Assembly: GCA_964391865.1 (NCBI GenBank)
Contig: CAYMNQ010000003.1
Coordinates: 248,001 to 312,000 of the forward strand
DNA length: 64,000 nucleotides
Source: DASZQL01 sp964391865
Lineage (GTDB): Bacteria; Planctomycetota; Phycisphaerae; Phycisphaerales; UBA1924
Direction: 5' to 3'
Positions 7,802 through 16,595 of the stretch are shown here, piece after piece. Below the pieces are notes generated by a model. It was not told where the DNA came from. It did not search any database and worked only from the letters and a program-made list of their open reading frames with translations. The position numbers were made by a program, and so were the translations under genes. Numbering within the stretch: position 1 is the stretch's first letter; every line of letters starts with the position of its first letter.

Positions 7802-10033
7802 TCAACCCACGAACAACGCCCGTACATCATTGAACGTCACCACGATGAACATCGTCCCGATCAGCACCAGCCCGATCATCGTCGCGATGTTCTGCACTAG
7901 GATCGAGACCGGCTTGCGCGTGATCGCTTCGATGATGAGGAAGACCATCAGCCCGCCGTCGACGATCGGGATGGGCAGGAAGTTGATCACCGCGAGGTTT
8001 GCGCTGATGAGCGCGAGGAAGAAGAGAACATAGATGAACCCCTGGCTGGCGAACTGCGAGCCGATGTGCGCAATGCCGACGGGGCCCTTCAGGTGCTCGA
8101 CGCGCACGGTCCCTTGGAACAGGCGCGCGAAGGTGAGGTACGTCTGCAGCACCGCGCGGTGCGTGCGCTGCACGCCCAGCGTCAGCGCGTGGACCGGGCT
8201 GTTGGTCTTCAGCATCACCGGCGCGGGCTGGAAGCAGGCGGCGACATGCGAGGTTGACCAGCCGAGGGCGTGAAGGTTCCGCAGATCCTCGGGCGTGAGA
8301 TCGATCGACACACGCTCGCGGCCACGGGGCTGCATGGTTGAATTGTCGAGCAGCGAGACCTCCACCTCAATCGTCGCAGTCGAGAGTGAGCGGCGCGCAT
8401 CAAGTGTCGATGCGATCAGGGCCGCTCGAATCTCGGCGAAGTTCGCCACGGGGTTGCCGGCGACCAACTCGATGCGCATCGGGGCGAGCACCGGAGGGTT
8501 CAGGCGCAGCGCGGGGTTCGTGATCGCTCTCATTTGCATACTGAGGCCGCTCGCCGCGGCTCTGTTGCTATACGCGCGGTAGATCCCATCCACCGGGAAC
8601 CGCGTGATCAGCGCTGAATCCTCGGCAGTCGTTCCCCGAATAAACCCCACCAGCCCGTTCGACTTCACCGGCAGCGACAGATCAACAAACGCGCCGGCAC
8701 GCAGCACGCGCACGCTCACCGCGCGCCCCGCGTGCTCACGGATCCGCGCGATACCAGTGGCGGCGTCGGGCCAGTCAGCATCGGCGATCCGCGCGAACAC
8801 GTCGCCCGGCTTCAGCCCAGCGTCCTTCGCGCTGTCCTGCGTCTCCTCAACTGTCATCAGCGGCGTGAAACCCAGCAGATGCACACCCTCGATCTCGCCC
8901 GACGCGTTCTCGAACGCGGCGGTGTAGGTCTCGAACTTCGGGCGCGCGATCAGCGACACGGTTTGCTCAGTGCCGCTCGCCGAGCGGAACGTCGCCGTCA
9001 CCGGCGCTCCGGCGCCCGACTCCATCGCGCTCTCAAGCTCGGCGGCGAGCGCGACGGACTGCGTCATCCCCGCGCGCCCGAACGGATCAATCGTCACCGG
9101 CGCCACGGGCGTCCCGCCGACCGCGACCAGCGTCGAACCCGGCTCGACCGACCCCAGCCCGGCGCGCTCGAAGAACCGGCGAAGATCGTCTCGCTCGGCG
9201 GCCGTCTTGCCCGGCTCGGCGAGCGCCGCCGACGCCGCCGGCCCCACGCCCATCTGCAGGAACCCAGTCGCTTCGCTGATCTCGGGCGTCACATTGACCG
9301 TGAGCGTCTCGCCGCCGCGCTGCACCGTCAGCTCCATCGGCATGCCGCGCTTGCTCATCGCGGTGGCGATGCCCACATCGCTGAACGCGCTCATGCGGGT
9401 CCCGCCGATGTGCGTGATGATGTCGCCGCGTTGCAGCCCGCCCCGCTCCGCCGGCGAGTTCGGCGCGATGTCGCCCACGATCGGCGCCATCTCTTTCATC
9501 CCCGCGAGGAACACCACCACGAACAGCACCGCCGCCAGGATGATGTTCGCGACTACCCCCGCGCTGATGATCACCATCCGTTTGACGACCGGCTTGACCA
9601 TGAAGCTGTCCGCTTCGTGCGAGACCGCGCCCGGGTTCGCGTCCTCCTGCCCCAGCATCTTCACGTACCCGCCCAGCGGGAACCAGTTCAGCCGGTACTC
9701 GGTGGGCGAAACGCCCGGCATCACACGCGGCCCGCGCGCGAGCGCCGTCGCCGCATCGATCTGAAGGTCATCCGGGCGATCCGATTCGCGCACCAGCTTC
9801 GCCGCCGCCCGCCGGATGTATTCCGGCTCGCTCGACCCCGCGCGGAACCCGATCCCCTTCCGCCACGACGCGATCGCAGGCCCGAACCCGATCGCGAACG
9901 CGTGCACCCGCACCCCCGCCCACTTGGCGGCGGCGAAGTGCCCCAGCTCGTGAATGAAAATCACCAAGCCGAAGCCGACGACGATCAGCAGAACGTTCCA
10001 GATGGTGGTGAGTGTCTCGGCCATGGTTCCCAT
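7802..10033 (-). CDS. rseP: site-2 intramembrane zinc metalloprotease (RseP/M50), extended PDZ region
   Basis: 743 residues against about 450 for E. coli RseP. HELGH (residues 28-32) in the first membrane helix and NFLPIPIVDGG near the C-terminus give the zinc ligands. Between them lie a PDZ domain (from APNSPAERGGLQRGD) and a second, diverged PDZ-like stretch (VEETQDSAKDAGLKPGDVF), plus about 250 extra residues. The family cleaves transmembrane anti-sigma factors and signal peptides. It lies 177 bp downstream of dxr, a pairing common in bacteria, and probably belongs to the rng-dxr-rseP unit. ATG 10024 is an alternative start. Confidence 0.88.
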   Translation of the reverse strand: MGTMAETLTTIWNVLLIVVGFGLVIFIHELGHFAAAKWAGVRVHAFAIGFGPAIASWRKGIGFRAGSSEPEYIRRAAAKLVRESDRPDDLQIDAATALARGPRVMPGVSPTEYRLNWFPLGGYVKMLGQEDANPGAVSHEADSFMVKPVVKRMVIISAGVVANIILAAVLFVVVFLAGMKEMAPIVGDIAPNSPAERGGLQRGDIITHIGGTRMSAFSDVGIATAMSKRGMPMELTVQRGGETLTVNVTPEISEATGFLQMGVGPAASAALAEPGKTAAERDDLRRFFERAGLGSVEPGSTLVAVGGTPVAPVTIDPFGRAGMTQSVALAAELESAMESGAGAPVTATFRSASGTEQTVSLIARPKFETYTAAFENASGEIEGVHLLGFTPLMTVEETQDSAKDAGLKPGDVFARIADADWPDAATGIARIREHAGRAVSVRVLRAGAFVDLSLPVKSNGLVGFIRGTTAEDSALITRFPVDGIYRAYSNRAAASGLSMQMRAITNPALRLNPPVLAPMRIELVAGNPVANFAEIRAALIASTLDARRSLSTATIEVEVSLLDNSTMQPRGRERVSIDLTPEDLRNLHALGWSTSHVAACFQPAPVMLKTNSPVHALTLGVQRTHRAVLQTYLTFARLFQGTVRVEHLKGPVGIAHIGSQFASQGFIYVLFFLALISANLAVINFLPIPIVDGGLMVFLIIEAITRKPVSILVQNIATMIGLVLIGTMFIVVTFNDVRALFVG

Positions 10034-10080
10034 CGATCAATTATTCACCGCTCACGAGCGGCGAGCACTGTTCTGCATGT

Positions 10081-10172
10081 CTAACGCGAAGGGCGCAAAG
10101 AGCGCCAAGTATGAAGAAAGAAGAGTCACGAGCCCTGATCCACGTCGCGTCCTTTGCGATCTTCGCGTTTAG
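10081..10172. repeat. imperfect palindromic element between dxr and rseP
   Basis: CTAACGCGAAGGGCGCAAAG (10081-10100) is matched in inverse by CTTTGCGATCTTCGCGTTTAG (10152-10172). It has the same style as the CGCAGAGACGCAGAG/CACGGATG texts at 49.4, 50.2 and 51.5 kb. It lies inside the putative operon. Confidence 0.65.
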
Positions 10173-10210
10173 TTCTGCTGCCCGTTCGGCCAAGTCCGCT
10201 CGTCAAATCC

Positions 10211-11539
10211 TCATGAAATCAGTCCATGCACGAACCGCCGGGCTTCACGGTCCGCGTTCAGCGCGTCGGCCAGGTCACGCACCGGCGATGAGCCGATCTC
10301 GTCCATCGCCGCCGCCGACAGCCGCGCGATCCGCCCGAAGGGGATCTTCCGCGCCAGGAACGCCTCGACCGCCGCTTCGTTCGCGCCGTTGAAGATCGCG
10401 CCGCTCGTGCCCCCCTCGTCGATGACGCGGAATCCCCCCATGAGAGCCGGGAATCGTTCGAGGTCGGGCGGTTCGAAATCCAGTCGCCCCGCCGAGGCAA
10501 GCGAGGTGTGCTTTGCCACGCCCGCGGCTCGGAACGGGTACGCCGTCGCGAGCTGGATCGGCGTGCGCATGTCTGGCGCGCCGAGCTGCGCGATGGTCGA
10601 TCCCTCGGTGAACTCGACCAGCGCGTGGACGATCGATTGCGGATGGATCAGCACGCCCAGGCGATCCGAGCCCACGCCGAAGAGCCAGTGCGCCTCAATG
10701 AGCTCGAGCGCCTTGTTGGTCAGCGAGGCGGTGTCGATCGTCACCTTCGCGCCCATGCTCCATGTCGGGTGCGCCAGCGCCTGCTCGGGCGTCGCGGCCT
10801 CCATCTGCTCGCGCGACATCTTGCGCAGTGCCCCGCCGCTCGCGGTCAAGATGACGCGCGCGACATCGTCCCCGCAAACAAAGGGTGGCGCGGGGAAGGC
10901 ACCTTCGCGTGCCACCGACTTCTGCTTTGAGAAGTCGGTGCTCTTCGCTCCGGTTGCACCGACCTGCCCAGAGTCGCACGTCGGTGGCACGGCCGACGCC
11001 CCCGCCAAACACTGCCAAACCCCCGAATGCTCACTATCCACCGGCAGCAGCCGAGCACCGCTCTTCGTGCACGCCGCCACCACCAGCGAGCCGGCGGCGA
11101 CCAGCGTCTCCTTGTTCGCCAGCGCGATGTCGATCCCCAGTTCCGCCGCCGCCAGCATCGCGGGCAACCCAGCCGAGCCAACGATCGCGCCGACCACCAT
11201 GTCGCACGGCACCTCGCGCACCATCCGCTCCGCCGCGTCCGCGCCCTGCATGAGCGCCACGCCCGGCGGCGGGCTGATCGCGGTTCCGTTCTTCGCCGTC
11301 TCGCACAGCGCCACCCGCTTCACGCCGTGCGACATCGCCTGCGCGAAGAGCGCATCCGCGTTCCGCCCCGCCGCCAGCCCGACGACTTCGAAACGGAACG
11401 GGAACTCGCCCCGCGCGTTCAGCGTGTTGAGGTGCTGCACCACGTCCAGCGTCTGCACGCCGATCGACCCGGTGGAGCCGAGGATCAGCAGTCGGCGTAG
11501 TGGAAACGGCGCGGCGGATGTCGTTTGATTCGGCGGCAC
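10211..11539 (-). CDS. dxr: 1-deoxy-D-xylulose 5-phosphate reductoisomerase with an extra loop
   Basis: Second enzyme of the MEP isoprenoid pathway (DXP to MEP, NADPH). The NADPH motif LILGSTGSIGVQTLDVV is near the N-terminus; ALANKETLVAAG, LPVDSEHSGVWQCL and LTASGGALR are present. The start is GTG 11539, with GGAG inside the last codons of the upstream RNase gene, so the two are coupled. At 442 residues it is longer than the usual 390-400. The surplus is about 30-40 residues between SEHSGVWQCLAG and the DVARVILTASGG segment. Part of this insert is encoded by a REP-like palindrome (10909-10990). The active-site motifs on both sides look intact. Confidence 0.93.
   Translation of the reverse strand: MPPNQTTSAAPFPLRRLLILGSTGSIGVQTLDVVQHLNTLNARGEFPFRFEVVGLAAGRNADALFAQAMSHGVKRVALCETAKNGTAISPPPGVALMQGADAAERMVREVPCDMVVGAIVGSAGLPAMLAAAELGIDIALANKETLVAAGSLVVAACTKSGARLLPVDSEHSGVWQCLAGASAVPPTCDSGQVGATGAKSTDFSKQKSVAREGAFPAPPFVCGDDVARVILTASGGALRKMSREQMEAATPEQALAHPTWSMGAKVTIDTASLTNKALELIEAHWLFGVGSDRLGVLIHPQSIVHALVEFTEGSTIAQLGAPDMRTPIQLATAYPFRAAGVAKHTSLASAGRLDFEPPDLERFPALMGGFRVIDEGGTSGAIFNGANEAAVEAFLARKIPFGRIARLSAAAMDEIGSSPVRDLADALNADREARRFVHGLIS
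10909..10990. repeat. REP-like palindromic element inside dxr
   Basis: The ends GTGCCACCGAC (10909-10919) and GTCGGTGGCAC (10980-10990) are perfect inverted repeats. Inside, CACCGACTTCT/AGAAGTCGGTG (10913-10923 and 10930-10940) is a perfect 11-bp hairpin with a 6-base loop. CACCGAC/GTCGGTG (10957-10963, 10980-10986) forms a second. The GTGCCAC head is shared with the palindromes around the RAYT gene at 17.8-18.9 kb. Confidence 0.8.
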
Positions 11540-11545
11540 GCGCGG

Positions 11546-14263
11546 CTACTCCTCGCGCTTCGCGCGGGCCACTTCACCCGGGTTCAGCTTGCGGCGCATC
11601 GCGCCGTACAACGTCCGCACGACCGGCTTGGGCCCACCCGCCGGCGCCGCGAGGGGCGGCGATGGGCGCAGGGCCGGCTGAGACTGCGGCGAGGGTGAAC
11701 TCGCCGGCGCACCGCCGCGTGCGCCGGCCGGGCTGCCCGAAGCCCCGTTCCCGTCGCCCTTGCCGCGCCGACGCCTCCGCCGACGCTTCTTCCCGCCGCC
11801 TCCCGGTGCGCCATCCGCGCCGGGCTCGGTCGTGTGCGATTCGTGATCATCGCCGCCGGCATCATCCGGCGCGTTGTCGTCGTCGCCCCCGACATCGCCG
11901 TCATTGATCGCAGGCGCCAGCGCCGGTGCTCCGTTCGGCGCGGGAGCGCCGTCCAGAACCCCATCAGGCCCGCCGCCCTTGCGCCGCCGCCGTCCGCCGC
12001 GCCGCCCGCGCCGGCGCTTCTTGCCCGCGCCCGTCTCGCCGCCCTCGCCCGCCATCGGCGTGCCATCACGCACGGTGAGATCGAGATCCTCTCCCTGGCC
12101 CTCACCCGCGCCCGGCGCTCCGACCGGTGCATCCTCATACGCCGGCACGTTCGCCGCCCCGTTCGCCCCGGCGAGTTCGTTGGGCGCAAGGTCCCACGAA
12201 TCGCCCCGCGGTCCGGAGTCACGCGCCGGCGGCGGCGCGCCGATCGGCGTTCCACCAGACGGCACGCCGCGCGCGCCCGGCGGCGCGACCGGCTGCGGCG
12301 TCATCGGCTCCCCGCCGCGATCCCCGCCCTTCCCGCGCCGGCGACGGCGCTTCCGCCGACCGCCCCGCTCGTCTTCCTCGGCCCCGCCCCCGCCCGCTCG
12401 CGCCGCGGGCTGCTGCGGCGGCGGGGTCCGCTGCCCGCCGCGCGGGGCGCCCCTCGGCTCGCCGCGCTGACCGCCCTTCGACCCGCGCTGGCGCGGGTCG
12501 ATCAACCGCCCCGCCTGCATCTGCTCCGCCTCTTCGAGCTCTTCTTCCGTGATGTCCACCAGCATCGGCTCGTTCTCGAGCGCGTCGACCTCCGTCTCCG
12601 CCCACGCCTGCTCCGGCGCGGCCGACTGCTCGTGCGTCGAATCGACCGACCAATCCTCCCCGCCGTCGCCCGACAACTCCGCCCACACCGGCAGGTCCTT
12701 CGGCGCCTTCATCCGCGGCAGCTTCTCAAGATCGATGTCCGCGCCCGATTCCTCGTACGCGTAGAACACCACGCGGTCCAGCCCCACGTCCTCGCTGATC
12801 CGCACGTCCACGTGCTTCTTCGAGCGGAATTCCAGCTTCCCCAGCGCTTGCCGCTTGGACGACAACAACGCCCCCGCGACGCTGGGTGACACCACCATCT
12901 CCACCTTGTGGACCGTCTCCTGGTCCAGCAGTGCCGCCAGCGAGCGGATCGCGTCCGACGCGACGCTCTCCGGTCGCTGTACCACGCCGCGCGAGTGGCA
13001 CGCCGGGCACTTCGCGAAGTGAACCGAACGCAAACTCCCGCGCTGGCGCTGGCGCGTCATCTCGACGATGCCGAACTGGCTGATCGGCAGCACCTTCGTC
13101 GCCGAGCGGTCGCTCTTCAGGTTTTCCTTGAACTGCGCCTCGATCGCGCGCCGGTGCTCGCGCTTCATCATGTCGATCAGGTCGCACAGCACCAGCCCGC
13201 CCACGTCGCGCAATCGCAACTGCCGGCAGATCTCGTCCACCGCCTCGCGGTTCGTGCGGAACGCCGTCGTCTCCGCGTCGCCCGCGCTGCGGCTCTTGCC
13301 GCTGTTCACGTCGATCGCGATCATCGCCTCCGTCTCGTCGATCACCAGCGACCCGCCCGACGGCAGCGGCACCTCGCGCGCGTGCATCTGCGCGATCTGC
13401 TCCTCGATCCCGAAGGTGTGGAACATCGGCGCGGAGCGGTCGTAGTGCAGCAGCTTCGTCCCGCTCCGCGGCGAGACGATCTTCATGAACTTCGCCGCAC
13501 GCCTGATCGCCGCGTCGTTGTCCACGATGATTTCGTTCACGTCCGCCGTCCAGAAATCGCGCAGCGAGCGCATCAGCAAATCGCTCTCGGCGTACAGCAG
13601 GCGCGAGCCGCCCCCGCCGCCCGATTTCCGCCGCCGCTCGATGTCCTTCCACAGGCGCATCAGGTACGCGAGGTCGCGCTTCAGTTCCATCTTCCCGCGC
13701 CCGATCCCCGCGGTCCGCAGGATGAACCCGAACCCCTCGGGCAGCTCGATCTGGTCGAGCGTGTCCTTCATCTCGCGCCGCAGTTCCTCATCCTCCACGC
13801 GCCGCGACACGCCCACCCGGTCCATGTCCGGCAGCATGACCAGATAGCGCCCGGGGATCGACAGGTAGCTCGTCAGCGTCGGGCCCTTGGTGTTGATCCC
13901 CTCCTTCAACACCTGCACAATAATCTCCTGCCCGCGCTTCAGGCAGTGCTGGATCGGCGGGCGCTCCCGCCGCGGGGTCTTGCGCCCGATCTGCTCGGTC
14001 TTGTCGTCGTCTCCCGGGAAGTACTGCGGGTGCAGGTCGGAGATGTGCAGGAACCCGTTGCTCTCCAAGCCGAAATCAACGAAAGCCGCCTGGATCGACG
14101 GCTCAACATTCTGAACCCGCCCCACATAAATGTTGCCGACGAAGGTGACGGACCCCGTCTTCTCGGAGTGGAACTCCTCGAGCCGCCCCCCCGACGTGAT
14201 GGCGATGCGGCACTCCTCGCCGGGGATGTAGTTGACGAGCATCTGCTTGTTGTTGGTCGACAT
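11546..14263 (-). CDS. ribonuclease E/G family endoribonuclease with long basic tail
   Basis: 905 residues. The S1-like RNA-binding part is at about residues 36-130 (VGNIYVGRVQNVEPSIQAAF). The catalytic DNase-I-like part has IAIDVNSGKS and VLCDLIDM, whose Asp residues bind Mg2+. The Zn-link CPACHSRG follows. The last 330 or so residues are low-complexity Pro/Gly/Asp with three Arg/Lys clusters (RKRRRRRGKGG-type). They may serve as an RNA- or partner-binding tail, as in RNase E, but this is inference. ATG 14263 is chosen because the homologous region begins just after it. It is the first gene of the likely operon with dxr. Confidence 0.9.
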   Translation of the reverse strand: MSTNNKQMLVNYIPGEECRIAITSGGRLEEFHSEKTGSVTFVGNIYVGRVQNVEPSIQAAFVDFGLESNGFLHISDLHPQYFPGDDDKTEQIGRKTPRRERPPIQHCLKRGQEIIVQVLKEGINTKGPTLTSYLSIPGRYLVMLPDMDRVGVSRRVEDEELRREMKDTLDQIELPEGFGFILRTAGIGRGKMELKRDLAYLMRLWKDIERRRKSGGGGGSRLLYAESDLLMRSLRDFWTADVNEIIVDNDAAIRRAAKFMKIVSPRSGTKLLHYDRSAPMFHTFGIEEQIAQMHAREVPLPSGGSLVIDETEAMIAIDVNSGKSRSAGDAETTAFRTNREAVDEICRQLRLRDVGGLVLCDLIDMMKREHRRAIEAQFKENLKSDRSATKVLPISQFGIVEMTRQRQRGSLRSVHFAKCPACHSRGVVQRPESVASDAIRSLAALLDQETVHKVEMVVSPSVAGALLSSKRQALGKLEFRSKKHVDVRISEDVGLDRVVFYAYEESGADIDLEKLPRMKAPKDLPVWAELSGDGGEDWSVDSTHEQSAAPEQAWAETEVDALENEPMLVDITEEELEEAEQMQAGRLIDPRQRGSKGGQRGEPRGAPRGGQRTPPPQQPAARAGGGGAEEDERGGRRKRRRRRGKGGDRGGEPMTPQPVAPPGARGVPSGGTPIGAPPPARDSGPRGDSWDLAPNELAGANGAANVPAYEDAPVGAPGAGEGQGEDLDLTVRDGTPMAGEGGETGAGKKRRRGRRGGRRRRKGGGPDGVLDGAPAPNGAPALAPAINDGDVGGDDDNAPDDAGGDDHESHTTEPGADGAPGGGGKKRRRRRRRGKGDGNGASGSPAGARGGAPASSPSPQSQPALRPSPPLAAPAGGPKPVVRTLYGAMRRKLNPGEVARAKREE

Positions 14264-14599
14264 CGAATCTGGTCCTCGCGTGATCGCGAGCAACCCTCGC
14301 TCTATCCGGCGCGGCGGCCCCCGCCGCCCCGGCGCGCGGCGCGCGCCGAGACAACTTCGCCCAGCCGGCGCGCACGCGCCGCCCGAATCGGGCGCTGCGG
14401 CGGCTGCTGGTCCATGGGCATCGGCATGAGAGAACGACTGTCGCTCGCTTCGCCGCGATGCGCTCGCATCGGTCGCCGGCGCGACGGGCCCCGCGAGCGC
14501 ACGCCCGCGAACAAGCCCCCGCTGCCGAGCGCCCGAGCTTCAACAGCGCAGGCGCGGCGGGTGTTTCGTGAAATTGTTCGAGGCGGCCCGGAAGGGCCA

Positions 14600-16360
14600 T
14601 CACCCGGCGGAACGACCGCCGGATTCCTCGGGAATGACTTTCCGCGCCTGGTCCCGCAGATACGCGGACACCTGGCGTTCGGAATCAAACGAGCAGGCCG
14701 TGCGGGCCAGCCGTTCGCACCTCTGAATATCGACACTCCGGATCACCCGCTTGATGTGCGGAATCCGTGAGGGACTCGCTGAAAGGGTACGCAATCCCAG
14801 ACCCAGAAGCAACATTGTATACAGCGTATCCCCCGCCATTTCACCACAACATGACACAGGGACGTTGAAACGCCGCGCCGTCCGCACCACGTCCTTCATC
14901 AGCCGCAGCACCGCCGGGTCCGCCCCCGTATACAGCTTCGCCACCCGCTCGTTGGTCCGGTCCACCGCCAGCGTGTACTGGATCAGGTCGTTCGTCCCGA
15001 TCGAGAAGAAATCCACTTCCCGGCAGAACGCCTGCGCCATGATCGCGGCGCTGGGCGTCTCCACCATCATCCCGATCTTCGTCCCCGCATCGAACGGCAC
15101 GCCCTCCTCCTGCAGATCCTCCATCACGTCGCGCAGGATCAACTTCGCCTGCCGCAGCTCCGTCAGATTGCAGATCAGCGGGAACATGATCTTGATCGGC
15201 CCGACCGCCGTCGCGCGCAGGATCGCGCGGAGCTGCCGCTTGAACAGCGTCAGGTTCTGCAGGCAGTACCGGATGCTCCTCAATCCCAGGAAGGGGTTCC
15301 GCTCGGGCGTCATCGCGCGCGCCTGCGCCACCTTGTCCGCGCCGAGGTCGAACGTCCGCATCACCACCGGACGCCCGCCGGCGAGCTTTACGCACTGCGA
15401 ATACTCCGCGAACTGCTCCTCCTCCGTCGGCTCGTGATCGCTCGTGAGCCACAGGAACTCGGTGCGGAACAGCCCCACGCCGTTCCCGCCGCTCTCGATC
15501 ACGTTCTTCACTTCCGCGCCGAACTCGACGTTGCCGAGCAACTCGATCTCCGTGCCGCAGAGCGTCGTGCCCTTCAGCTCGCGCAGCTCGCCCAGCGTGA
15601 GTTCATACGCCGCCGCCGCGCTGATATACCCGCGGTATTCCTCCAGCGTCTTCTCATCAGGGTGCAGGATGACGACGCCGCGCTCCCCGTCGATGATGAT
15701 GTGGTCGCCGTCCTCCGCCGCTTCGAAAAGCGTCTCGCACCCGACGACCGCGGGGATCTGCAGCGCCCGCGCGAAGATCGCCGTGTGGCTCGTCGGCCCG
15801 CCGAGGTCCGTGCAGAACCCCAGCACCTTCCCTTTCGGGAAGCTCGCCGCCTGGCTCGGGGTCAGGTCGCTCGCCACGATCACCGCCGGCTGGTCCAGCC
15901 GCGACAGGCTCGACCGGTGCTCGCCGATCAAGTGCCGCAGCACGCGCTTCTCTAGGTCCCACAGGTCATCGACCTTCGTGCGGAACGCCGGGTCCGGCAT
16001 CTTCTCGAACTTCGCCGCGAGCGCGCGGAACTGCTCCTGCACCGCGAACTCCGCCGTGACCTTCTCATCCTCGATCCTCTTGAGAATGGGCTTGATCAGG
16101 CTCGGATCGGCGAGCATCCCCTGATGGAACATGAAGATCTTCGCCGCCTCAGCCCCCAACTCCACCTCGGCGTGAGTGCGCATCTGCGCCAGATCTTCCA
16201 GCGACTTCCTCAGCGCCCCATCCAGCCGCTCGCGCTCCGCACCGACCGCGCCCGGCGCCACCGCCCGCCGCGGGATCTTCACGCGAACATCATCCAGCAC
16301 AAACACCCGCGCGATGACCGCACCGGAGGAAACAGGGATCCCTTTGAAGATCTCCATCAT
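14600..16360 (-). CDS. ptsI: PTS enzyme I (phosphoenolpyruvate-protein phosphotransferase)
   Basis: 586 residues. It transfers phosphate from PEP to HPr in the cytoplasm. The phospho-histidine is in GGPTSHTAIFAR. The C-terminal PEP-binding barrel shows GVGLFRTEFLWL, NPFLGLRSIRYCL, MMVETPSAA, FFSIGTNDLIQYTLAVDR and a Cys-containing CCGEMAGD. Double ATG at 16360/16357. No HPr, EII or HPr-kinase gene is adjacent, so it may serve a regulatory PTS. It is divergent from rho. Confidence 0.92.
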   Translation of the reverse strand: MMEIFKGIPVSSGAVIARVFVLDDVRVKIPRRAVAPGAVGAERERLDGALRKSLEDLAQMRTHAEVELGAEAAKIFMFHQGMLADPSLIKPILKRIEDEKVTAEFAVQEQFRALAAKFEKMPDPAFRTKVDDLWDLEKRVLRHLIGEHRSSLSRLDQPAVIVASDLTPSQAASFPKGKVLGFCTDLGGPTSHTAIFARALQIPAVVGCETLFEAAEDGDHIIIDGERGVVILHPDEKTLEEYRGYISAAAAYELTLGELRELKGTTLCGTEIELLGNVEFGAEVKNVIESGGNGVGLFRTEFLWLTSDHEPTEEEQFAEYSQCVKLAGGRPVVMRTFDLGADKVAQARAMTPERNPFLGLRSIRYCLQNLTLFKRQLRAILRATAVGPIKIMFPLICNLTELRQAKLILRDVMEDLQEEGVPFDAGTKIGMMVETPSAAIMAQAFCREVDFFSIGTNDLIQYTLAVDRTNERVAKLYTGADPAVLRLMKDVVRTARRFNVPVSCCGEMAGDTLYTMLLLGLGLRTLSASPSRIPHIKRVIRSVDIQRCERLARTACSFDSERQVSAYLRDQARKVIPEESGGRSAG

Positions 16361-16595
16361 CGCGCGCAAGTTCCCGTCAGCAGGCCCCGGCCGACTTCGA
16401 TCAGTGCGGGGACGCCGAACCATCAATGTACGGCAAACCCGCCCATCCGTGGGACATTCTCAGAACTCCCTTGACTTCACACCGTTCGCACGCTCCAATA
16501 CACCGACAGGCCGAGCACTACGCTCGCCACATCCGGGCGGCGAATCCGGGCACCGTGCCACCGCCGCCATCGCTTCGACTCTCGACAACCAAAGA

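Noticed and set aside
5752..7833. Long plus-strand open frame opposite the Cys-rich protein
   Set aside because: Arg/His/Ala-rich translation without domains; an antisense shadow of a GC-rich gene with clear signal peptide and repeats on the minus strand.
12200..12520. Repeated CGCCGCCGACGC-like blocks considered as a separate repeat array
   Set aside because: They encode the Arg/Lys clusters of the RNase E/G tail and keep the reading frame.
12908..14770. 620-codon plus-strand frame opposite RNase E/G
   Set aside because: Antisense shadow; RNase E/G motifs on the minus strand are unambiguous.
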